Below are positions 22,818-32,389 of a stretch of DNA of 64,000 nucleotides, piece after piece; position 1 is the first letter of the stretch; each line of letters begins with the position of its first letter. The stretch spans positions 481,978 to 545,977 of the forward strand of contig CM074804.1 of assembly GCA_037447605.1 (NCBI GenBank). The letters run 5' to 3'. Under the pieces are notes generated by a model. That model was not told where the DNA came from and ran no database searches. It worked only from the letters and a program-made list of their open reading frames with translations. This DNA comes from Zygnema circumcarinatum (taxonomy: Eukaryota; Streptophyta; Zygnematophyceae; Zygnematales; Zygnemataceae). Both the position numbers and the translations under genes were made by a program.

Positions 22818-25455
22818 TGGAGAGCGACGGATTCAGTGGGGCGTTTTAAGCCTAGGCTAGTTGGAGAACTGTATGCACTCTTCCAATCTCTCCGTACAAA
22901 ACGTGCTCACAACAACAAAATTGAGCAGTGAAAAGAAGCCGTGTTGTCCTCCTGAGCAGGCCTTACTTTTGGCCCCACTCTCTTCCTTTGCAGGTGAAGC
23001 TCCGTCTCTCCCACTCCGGAGTCCTCTCCCGCGTTATCCCTCGAGTGCGGCAGGTCATGCCCATTCTGCACTCATGCATTTCATTGGCCTATATGCCTAG
23101 TATCTATATCTCTGAATATACTTTACCCCTGTGTACGTATATATCGATTATCTACATACCTATGTACGTATATAACTATGTCGTGTATTCCATTACCTGT
23201 ATGGTAGAAGGGAATGAAAGCCTCGAAGCAGAGTTCTGTGCATAGCTTTTCTTTCGTTCCTAGGTCGCTTGTCATCAGCTCCCCTTGGTTCTGCATGTTG
23301 TTTTTTTGTCCATGAACATTTGATGGCATCGCCATCGTGAGATCAATGCCAAATACATTTCTGCCTACATACTGTATACAGATAGACCCTAGTCCCATAT
23401 ACTAATGCCTATTGGAAGTTGCGGATTCATATTGTACACAAAGAGCTAAAAAAGAAAAAAAAGAAAAAAAAAAGGAGAGGGTTCGTTCCTTGTTACTTGA
23501 GAATCTTTCCGCATGTCAGCGTACGAGCCCTTTTCAGATGAAACACAGCGATGTACAGAACTCTGCTCTATTGTGCAGTGCGTTTCCATGTGTTCAGGTC
23601 CGTTGTTTGCCCTGACTTTCCATGCGCTATGGGAGGCTGCTCAGGTCTATGAGCGGATCGACTGCGATTCCATCACCGGCAGTGAAGAGGCTCGCTTTGA
23701 ATATTTCACAAAGAACGTGTACCCTCGCATGCGAGACTCCATGCAGGTCCGTTTCAGTATTCACAAATCAACCAACGTTTATGCGTCTCTTCCTATGCGT
23801 CCAGCTGTTGGAACTTGAATTTGATGGAGTCAGACAAAAGAGGAAGTGGAAAACAAAGTTTGTGGGCTTTGTTATGAACGATAATTTAGACTACTATATG
23901 TTCTTTAAGTCCGGTCTGCTCATCTACTGATGATAGAGTACGGAGGCAGTTGGCAGAACAACTTTTTTTTGCTTTTCTTGACTGCTTTTTTTAAAACTTT
24001 TGGGTCATGTGGGGCCTCAGGGCGGAGTTTTGGTGTTCATGCGATCGTACTTTGAGTTTGTTCGGCTGCGGAACTTCCTTAAAGCAGAGGATGCATCCTT
24101 TGCGTTACTGGCTGAGTAAACTCACTTTCCCATTGTGGACTCACAATACGTAATTGCATATTCGAACAACTGAAACATCGAATCGAAGTGTTTTAACCGC
24201 TTACAATGGAGATAACATGCTTTACTCATTGAGTCGGGAACGTGATGAACTCAAGGGACTTGTCCTGACTCATGTAAAGACGAGCCTCTTGTAGGATATA
24301 TTAGTGCTTGGCATCAGACTTAATGTAAGTATCTCGGTTTCTATGCATTCAGATACACAAAGACGAGTGATGTATCGCGTGCCCGCTCGTGGTTCTTTCA
24401 TGGACAGCGCCGCCTGCTCCTCTATACAGAGAGGGCACACTTTTACCATCGCTTCCAGGTGCCCACTGTCAAATTCTCTGATGCATACCTTTTTGGAAGA
24501 GGTACAACCATTCTTCCTGTTGGTATGGTTATTGCTATTAGTCAGTTGAACAGTTAGTTAGTTGTTAGTAGTAGGAATGCGTTAGTTCATTAGTTATTAT
24601 TAGTTCGTTGTTGAGTGATACTTGAGATGCTTCTGAAACCGCAAAGTCGTAGCATGCTCGTCGCGATGGTACGTAAAGCTTGTTTATTTGTATGGGGTGG
24701 ACTCTTTTTCTGCAGATCCGAGGCATCAAAGAGATTGTATTTGTCTCTCTGCCGCACAATCCACGCTTCTATGCGGAGGTCAGTTTTGTGAAAACTGTCA
24801 CATTTAAGAGTCTGGTTGCAGGTTGTAACTGTAAGGGGAGAGAAGAGAGAGAATATGAGGGAGAACGAGAGGGATAGAGGAAAAAAAACCCATCGCAGAG
24901 AGCGGATGGGGGGCATGGATTGTCGGGGAAGAGAGGCACAGAGAGAGGGAGAGAGTGAGAAAGAAAGAGAGCGGGGAGGAGCGAGAGAGCGAGAGAAAGA
25001 GAGAGAGAGATGAATAGATAGATGCCCACATAGTATCTTTGCACTCAATTTTCCACGGGCTGGAGGGGACCAACCTGTAGATGTTAAATCTTTTGGAAGG
25101 AACGGAGAGTCCTTCGTGCTCTGTTCTCTTTACTCAGTTCGACAACCTTCAGGTGTGAACGCGAAGCCCAAGCGAAGAATCGCATTTTTTAACCGCATCT
25201 TACGCCTATAGAGTGTAATCAGTAAATGGGTTTGAACGATACTATGGAAAACCCAAATGAAAGATGTAACGAATTAGCATGTTAGGGGGGATTGCCGACT
25301 CTCAATGCCTCGCTGACCTGCCTTATTTGTTGGTTAGTACTTAAGAGTGTGAGAGGAGGGGGTGTCCCTTTTTGTGCAGTTGGAGCGCATTGTCGGGACA
25401 TCGAGAAGCTCCAAATTGCTTAACTCCCAAAACCGGACGTTCATGTTCTGCTGAT
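15745..25455 (+). CDS. UTP25: U3 snoRNA-associated protein 25 (UTP25, DEAD-like SSU processome factor)
   Basis: UTP25 (Def/NOF1) is a nucleolar small-subunit processome protein with a degenerate RNA-helicase fold. I place 23 exons whose phases all close: 15745-15982, 16331-16490, 17102-17223, 17480-17696, 17912-18056, 18442-18565, 19029-19135, 19449-19589, 19776-19856, 20049-20281, 20673-20745, 20942-21001, 21152-21190, 21455-21543, 22046-22110, 22428-22474, 22994-23053, 23645-23746, 24021-24115, 24353-24458, 24716-24778, 25081-25152 and 25381-25455. They give about 837 residues. Order: an Arg-Gly-Gly N-terminus like the GAR domains of nucleolar proteins, a long acidic stretch (exons 3-4), then conserved blocks [91 protein letters not shown] and [10 protein letters not shown], ending FMFC. 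The GAR frame, not the overlapping Glu-Gly frame, is the one that splices in phase to exon 2. Confidence 0.92.
19310..19354. repeat. (GAAA)n microsatellite
   Basis: About ten GAAA units lie in the UTP25 intron between exons 7 and 8. The repeat is read directly. Confidence 0.9.
21556..21886. repeat. long CCCCCT polypyrimidine tract in UTP25 intron
   Basis: About 330 bp of CCCCTC/CCCCCT units on the plus strand, inside the intron after exon 14 (donor GTAAGG at 21544). The overlapping Pro-rich and Gly-rich open frames are products of the repeat. Such G-rich/C-rich strands can form triplex or quadruplex structures; that is inference. Confidence 0.9.
22773..22810. repeat. (GA)n microsatellite
   Basis: About 18 GA units in a UTP25 intron, next to a purine-rich GGGAGG stretch at 22700-22770. 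Confidence 0.9.
23245..23356 (+). mobile_element. dispersed LINE 3'-tail copy in UTP25 intron
   Basis: This roughly 110-bp segment resembles the sequence downstream of the LINE remnant at 39838-39945 and another copy at 53925-54040. The core at 23315-23350 has the hairpin word GATGGCATCGCCATC followed by GTGAGATCAATGCC. No coding sequence accompanies it, so it is a heavily 5'-truncated LINE or a SINE with a LINE-derived tail. Confidence 0.55.
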
Positions 25456-26583
25456 GGCCCTATAGACGAGGGAGGGAGCTGTGGTTTGGCATTCAATTTT
25501 GGGTAGGAACTGACTAATGGTCAGGAAAAATGACGAATGGTCATAGGGCTGAGGGCTATGGGATGAGTCATATGAGCATCGATGGTCCACCTTTTGCTAC
25601 CCCAGTTCACCCCTCCCTCCACCTTCACCAAAATGGCTCGTCACTGCAATGGATGTGGTCGCATGAGGCCGTGTTGTTGCTTTTCATGCATGGGATGTCA
25701 TGTCAAGCCATGACATGACATGTGCATGGACAAACATAGTTTTAACCATGGGGAGCTCTTCAGCGAGGCGCTATACAACATGAAAATTGTATTGCCATTG
25801 GTCTCACGAGGGTTGCGATACCATACGATGACATGACACGACATGACATGGCATCGCCCTCGTGAGATCAATGCCAATCCCGAATTTCAATTTCAACATG
25901 AGTCTGCCATTTGTAATGACTACTGATTTGCTGGTTAACCAACTAGTCAACCAACAAGTTGAGTCAATTTGTTCAACTGGGCTCACTAGCCAACTAGGCC
26001 AGCTCGTCATTGTACGGTAACCGCTTCGTCCGTACAGCACAATCTGCCGTATAGTACGGTCTGCACGAACCATCCACGTGGCGGTTTCCTCCCGAGCGCA
26101 ATGTGGCGCGACCTCTGACAGGGCCCTACCACACGTGTGAACACTCGCATGTGTGGGTTCACACGTGCGAGCCTCGCACGTGCGGGCCCGGTCGGGCAGC
26201 CCCGCTCTCTTGGGAGGCGGCAGCGCGCGCCAGCTGGCGGCAGTGGAGGGGAGAGGGGGGGCGCCGCGTGGCAGCAAGTGAGGGCGGGGGAGGGAGAGGG
26301 AGAGGGAGGGAGAGGGATAGGGAGAGGGAGAGGGAGAGGGAGAGGGAGGGGAGAAGCCATGGTTGCCTGCGCTTGAGGAGGAGCAGGAGCAGCAGGAGTA
26401 GGAGCAGGAGGAGGAGGAGGAACAGCAGGGCGTTGGGCAGTATCAGCAAGTGGAGGAGGAGGAGAGGGAGGGGAGGAGAGGGAGGGGGAGGAGAAGGAGA
26501 GGGGAAGGGAAAAGGGAGGGGTAGAGGAAGGACAGGGGGGAAGGAGAGGGAAGGGAGGGAGGGAGGAACGTGACATTGCAGCC
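25456..26583. other. intergenic stretch with CATGACATGACATG repeats and purine tract
   Basis: No gene is supported. ATGACATGACATG words occur at about 25690-25720 and 25826-25850. A partial LINE-tail core (GGCATCGCCCTCGTGAGATC) at about 25849-25868 is mirrored by an inverted copy at 25791-25822. GTCCGTACAG lies at 26028-26037. Nested ACGTG/CACGTG words lie at 26130-26185. Positions 26277-26575 are a GGGAGA-rich purine tract ending just before the LysM gene ATG; it could be a 5' UTR. Confidence 0.5.
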
Positions 26584-28766
26584 ATGTCAAGCTCCATTTG
26601 CCCGAAGGAGATTTTGGTGGAGGAGGGAGACACGCTGTGGACATTAGGGCAAAAGCTGAATGTAGATTGGCTGGAGCTGCAGGCCTGCAATAACTTGAAG
26701 GATGACCTAATTTTTGCGGGAGAGTTCCTGAAAGTGCCGCAGATCTCCCGTGTTGCAACTTCCAAGCCGCACGTGCCGCGCCCTGCAGCACCTCCTGTCA
26801 GTACGAAGGTGGTGCTGCAGAAGAAAACGAAGCCTGTTGTGGTGCAGGCAGGGGATACTGCATGGGATATTGCAATCAAGTTTGGAATGACACTGGAGGA
26901 GCTTGAAGCTGTGAATTCAAACATTTCGGATTTTATTTATCCTGGCGATGTCCTTTACTTGCCAGAGGATGCAGTGGAGCGCCACAGGGCCTTCACTTCG
27001 CTAAAGCCTGTGAAGGCAAAGTTCAAAGGCGTCTCACCGAATGCACATTTCTTTGATGTCTTTCCCCCAGAGAAAGGTAATGGCAGCGGTGGATAGTTAA
27101 TTTACTGGCAGGAAATGCTGGAAATGTGGCGTACGTCGTCAGAATTTCGTTTTCTGAAGCTTTTAAAGCTTGACCTAGAAATGTAAAGTCAAGATTTGAA
27201 GCTTGCGAGGCGGCTCTCCTCCCCATTATTGTAGACTTTCTTCTCTTGTGTTGCTCGAGCTGTAGACGCCTTTTCGCTTCGTGTCTTGCAGTCCTTGTAA
27301 TGGACCCCTACCTTCTGAAGGGTCTGAGGCAATGCAGAATCAAACCATTGCGATCCTTGGAAGTGTGTTCATTGCAGAGGTCGACGTGTATAGGGAGAAA
27401 CATCGAGGATTGCTTGATGGCATGCGCCTGGTTGAAACCAGCTTCATCATGCCAGCTCCGGTTGGTGATGATGGGTTGAGCATAGGACCCCTGCAAATCA
27501 GGTAATGTCTTAAAATATGTTCGCCCTATCGCCCTGGCCTTACACGACCTTCGTCTGTAGTATTCTGTCTACTCTGGGTTCTTTATATTGAGATTCAAGT
27601 GCCGAGGATCTTTCTTGGCATTCATCGCATGTGCTGGCTGGCAACAGCCAACAAGCAGCGAAGCGATAGCAGTGGCTCTCGGTGTGCAATGCAGGTCAAT
27701 CTTGTCATCTCCTCTGAAGAGGATCATTATCCTTTTCAATAGCATGGCCATCGTTCATGGAGAGGTATCAGGGCTGTTTAGGGTAAGCTAGGGACCTTGC
27801 TTGTCAACCCTAAATGGGCGAATGGATTGGTTTATTATTTCAATCAAATAGTTTTGACCTTTGTTTCTGGTCTTTGTCAATATGTTTGTGCAGTCATGAC
27901 TACCACACAGATGCCTGGTGGCTAGCAAAGTCTCCTGCGCAATATGAACATTGCGAGGATGTTGAATACTCAGAGCGGACTGTCATCAATTACTGGCTGC
28001 GATACTGTCCGTGGGCTCTGGAGTTTGATGACTTAGAAACACTTGCGCGCATACACAATGGAGGTCCACGCTTCTGGCGGCACATAAAGACTGCCCGTTA
28101 CTGGTGAGTGCCTGCTTGCCTTGCTTCCTTTCTCCTCTCTGTTTTCCATTTTTTTTTTAGAACAGAGAGAGCCATTCCCAGTTGTTCGAATACACGTTAG
28201 ATTTCCTTTTTGACCGATGCTATCAACCTTCCGAGTCGAATGCTTTCTTGAATGAAGAACATTTCCCTCCCTTTTCATCTTGAATTGGGATGTTGGCAGA
28301 AGTGTTGGGAGGGGGGGGGGGGCGTTTGTGTCGAATTTATTGAGCAGTACAATGGAATGTAGCATAACAATGCTTGACGGTTGCATGCCCCTCGTTGAAG
28401 ATACAAATGATGTGTTGCATCTCCATTGTGGGCTAGGAAGTAACTTTAGTTTCAGTTTCCGTTTCAGTTTCAATCTTACCTCTAAGTCATCTTCTTCTTG
28501 GGCGTGGTTGGTGCGGAATTTGCGAAATTTTCAGGAAAAAAGTGAGGAGTGCCATGAGGCAATTTGGGTACTACAAGGGTATTCCGGAATTGAACCCTAA
28601 TCTGTCGACGAGCCGCCTCTCCTCGAATGGAATGTTCCCCATCCTGCAAAAGCATCTGGCTATGAATGTGCCGTGGATCGATCCTCAAGGGTGGAACTAT
28701 GACTCTATCGATTATAATGCTCTTTTGGATTCCCTGGAATCGAAATCCCGGCGCAGAAGCAGATAA
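26584..28766 (+). CDS. tandem LysM domains fused to a lysozyme-like domain
   Basis: Exons 26584-27076, 27378-27501, 27894-28103 and 28535-28766 join in phase to 352 residues. Two LysM domains (about residues 8-53 and 78-122) carry the EEGDTLWTLGQKLNV and QAGDTAWDIAIKFGM starts and end in FLKVP and VLYLP. LysM binds N-acetylglucosamine polymers (peptidoglycan, chitin). After a linker comes a domain with the pattern of invertebrate-type (destabilase) lysozymes and bacterial relatives: VETSF with a candidate catalytic Glu, GDDGLSIGPLQI, HDYHTDAWW, YSERTVINYWLRYC, ARIHNGGP and YWKKV. A basic tail ends KSRRRSR. I infer a glycan hydrolase directed at peptidoglycan or chitin. No signal peptide is visible at this ATG. 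A CAG two bases before it could be a splice acceptor, so an upstream leader exon may be missing. The catalytic assignment is by family pattern only. Confidence 0.75.
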
Positions 28767-30049
28767 GGAAGGTCGAGGCTGCAGGCCTTGCAGCAAAAGT
28801 TGCAGTTATCTCTCCCTCCCTCTTTCCCTCCATCAAGAATCTTCAGACTTACGGTCCCCTGTGTCATTAGGGCATCCTCCAGTCGCCACTCTTCAATTAG
28901 GGTCTGACTGCTGGAAAAGGAAAGCCCAAGCAGGAGGCAGTGAAGGGTCATGGGTGCTGTAAGGCGGCCAAGCAGGGGGATCTCTCTCTCGCTCCTCGCC
29001 CCTCCCTCTCCCACCATGTAAGCAGAGGCTAAAGGCATACATAGACAGATAAGTTCAGAGAACTTCATATTCTGTAAAGGTGCAGCGTGGCAATACTTGG
29101 GCTGAGCTGCTTTTGTGCTTTATGGTTGGAAGATACCGTTGTAAGGTCCGCATTTTGCAAATGCGCCGGAGCTTCCTCTTGGACTGCGGAGCTCCATAGG
29201 AGCCACAGCAAACAGTCGTTTATGGTTTTTGGTTTTGGGTCTTTGGTTTCTGGTGTTGATTTTTGGGTTTCCTTAATTTATATAGATTTGTTTCATCCGT
29301 GGATGATGAATTTTACCTGTTTCAAATATCTGCTTAGTCTATTTGCCCCTCTCTCCCTCACTCCCTCCCCCATCTTTCTTCCCCCTCCCCCCTTCCCCCT
29401 TCCCCCTCACCCTTTCCCCTCCCCCTTTCCTCTCCCTCCCTTATTCTCCCTGTCCGCAGCCTTTCTATGGATGCCTAGTTGAGGTAGTTTTCAAGAGCTC
29501 CATGGAACATGAGCGTCTCCACGTTTGAATTTTCAACATACTAATCCCTGAGCAAACAAAACATAAACACATAGTGCAGACTGTTTTCACATGCATGATC
29601 TGATTGGAGATGCCCTGCAGTGCCACCTGGATTTGGAATATGAATTAAATACACAAAAAAAATTGCGGATGGAGGGGGCGAGAGAAAGGGAGGGCAGGAA
29701 GGGCAGCGAGGAAAGGGAGGGGGAGAGGGCGAGAGTAAATGGGAGAGGGCGATGGGGGAGGGAGAAGAAGATCTCAAAGTGTAGTTGACAGGAAAAAACT
29801 TGGTATTGAAGGGTAGCTCTCATCAGAAGCCTAACCTCTTTCAAACCAGCTTCTTGACAGAACTTCTCCTTTTCCATTTTTCACACCCCGCTAAATTGCC
29901 GGGCGCACAACATCCGCCTCAACTAGGAATCCTTCAAGGAGACCACAAATAAATGAAGTTGGCGAGGCCCCACCAAGCCCTAACTTCCATCACCTGTTTG
30001 CCATTTACTAAGAAAGGGAGCCTACATCTGATAGGTGCATCCAAGAAGA
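28767..30049. other. intergenic stretch, low-complexity islands
   Basis: Between the LysM gene and rpl32 no gene is supported. A CCCCTTCC pyrimidine-rich island lies at 29345-29450 and a GGGAGA-rich purine island at 29665-29765. Confidence 0.55.
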
Positions 30050-30338
<289 letters not shown>

Positions 30339-30417
30339 AGATATTTTCAATAACTTTGTACTTTCTTACATGCAAAAAACCTGCCAGCTGAACTGAACAA
30401 ACGGCCCCCAACTACTC

Positions 30418-31861
30418 TCAGCTTGACTCCTCCTCTTCTGCCTTCTTGTCATCTTCCTCCTCTTCTTCCTTAAAGATGAAGCTTGTCGACCTCTTTGAAA
30501 GGACAGCCTTGGCGAGAGAATACGCCTTCTCAGCCGCCACCCTTCCTTGGCCCAGCCAGATAGCCTTGCGGATCTTCGTCTTTGTCCTCGACATCTTCTT
30601 CTTGGGTACTATATGAAAACAAAGCAAAACGACAAATGGGGAGATCCATAGTGGGTGCATTGCCTTAGCGAATCTTCTCTGCCCTCACAACGGGGTTCTT
30701 AAAGCAGAAAGAGACACATCGGAGGTTGAGGTCAAAGTCCTCATTGCCAAAATTGGGACGAGCTAAAGCAGAGGGAGAGAGAGAGAGGGAGAAAGTCTGT
30801 GGTGTGACAGTAGGCTGAGTGACACCATAGAAATGCAAACGTGCTTCTACAGTTTACTATCTCAGTCAGTTGCTACGTGCAATGCCTTACAGGAAAACTG
30901 CAATATCAACCCAAACCCGAAACCCGAGCTTTAAGACCGGTGAATCAGTCGAGGCATTAATTGGCAGTTGCACAATAACCACTAAGGTGCTAATCGACTT
31001 TTAGAAAAAATCTTAAAACTTCGCATACTGTTTCACTACAGTTGCCAATTGATCACTACCTTTGACATCCCAATGCTGAACAACAGGCTGCTTAAGCCAG
31101 CAAAAGGTCAGGTAAGGTTGGTCCATGTTTAGCCAATAGAAACGGTGCAGCTTGCAAAGTGAGAACAGGATCCGAAATCATTTGAAAACTGACAATTGAG
31201 GGGGAATTCCACCCCTTAAAATAGTCTTCATGCAGCTGATCTCAGGCCTTGTGGATACGGCTTATTTCCTTCTAAATTTGCCTGCTCTTTCTCTCCCTCT
31301 CTCCGTCTGCTTTTGACTCAATATAGACCTTAAATAAGGGCTGATACATATCCATGTATGAAAGTCATGATCCCTGGCAAATGAAAAATGTAATCTGCCA
31401 ACTGGAACATTCTCACAACCGCGGGAATCCCCCTTACCACATTGGCTCAAATGTTGAAGGACATCAACACAAAATTCATTCAGGAACTTACTTCCAATCC
31501 TCGCCTTACAGCCATTACAAACAAACCCAAATCACAAACACTGACACCCTATCACTCCTCCAGAAGCAGCAAGACTCTCAAGCCAGCCCTCCTTACCCGC
31601 CATGGCTATCCTTGCAGGCCCTGCAACGTCCAGGCCTGAAGCTGAAAACAGGTCCGACTCGCCGCCCAAGAAAGCGGAGCTCCTTCCTGCCACGTGGCAT
31701 CCAGACGCCGGCAGCCGAGCAGACTCCAACTTCTGCAGCATCGACACGTGTCCCGGCCTCACTGACGCCACGTGGCGTGCGGCTGTGGCGGGGGCAGAGC
31801 AGGAGGCTGCGGAGAAGGAGCCGCACGCTGCGACCGAAGCTTGAGCCGCCATGGCCGCCAT
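30418..31861 (-). CDS. RPL32: plastid 50S ribosomal protein bL32, nuclear-encoded
   Basis: bL32 is a small large-subunit ribosomal protein that is usually plastid-encoded. Here two minus-strand exons (31861-31597 and 30608-30418) join in phase to 151 residues. Exon 1 (88 codons plus one base) is an Ala/Ser/Arg-rich transit peptide beginning MAAMAAQASVAACGS. The donor is a strong GTAAGG. Exon 2 begins in the Val codon of MAVPKKKMSRTKTK, the canonical bL32 start, and continues IRKAIWLGQGRVAAEKAYSL and SLAKAVLSKRSTSF. The protein then ends in an acidic EEEEEDDKKAEEEE tail not typical of plastid-encoded L32. The intron therefore falls exactly where a transit-peptide exon would have been joined to a transferred organellar gene. 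A second in-phase terminal exon at 30762-30665 is discussed in the findings. Confidence 0.88.
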
Positions 31862-32389
31862 GGCCCGCTCTTTGAGAGTGTGCGAGGGCGAGAGTGAGAG
31901 GGAGGGGGAGAGAGGGCGAGGGAGAGAGAGGGAGACGGGTCAAGGGGAGGGTGTTCAGGTTTTGAGACACAGAGAGGCGCCATTTAGGGTTAGGGCGGCG
32001 TTATCCGTTTGGAGGGTTCAGTGCCACGTCACATGTGCCAGTTCCGCTGCTGAAAACGGCCGTCGGGCGTCTGTGATTTGGCTGAAGGCCCCGACCACAG
32101 GGCCATCAACACGTGTCCATTTCCAGTTGGTTCGTACGGTCGTGACGCGACATGTGTTAAGTGAAAAGGGTCAAAGGGTTCCATGCTGATGTTGTTACAA
32201 AAATCCGTAAAATTCACGGTTTGAACTGGAACGGAACAGCATAGAAAGGCGTGGAACGACGCTATCCATGGATGCAAACTGGTTGCTTCATTCATAGAAA
32301 TACTAAATTTGGAATTTCGCCGTAAAACAAATTTCGAGACCAGCACACCCATGTGCTTTCCCCCCAAAAACGATCCCTCAAAAAAGTCA
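31862..32389. promoter_or_regulatory. rpl32 upstream region
   Basis: This lies between the rpl32 ATG and the NAA10 stop. It has a telo-box-like TTAGGGTTAGGG at 31983-31994, and a CACGTG at 32110 followed 16 bp later by GTTGG (one mismatch to ATTGG). A GCCACGTCAC word lies near 32023. Function is inferred. Confidence 0.4.
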
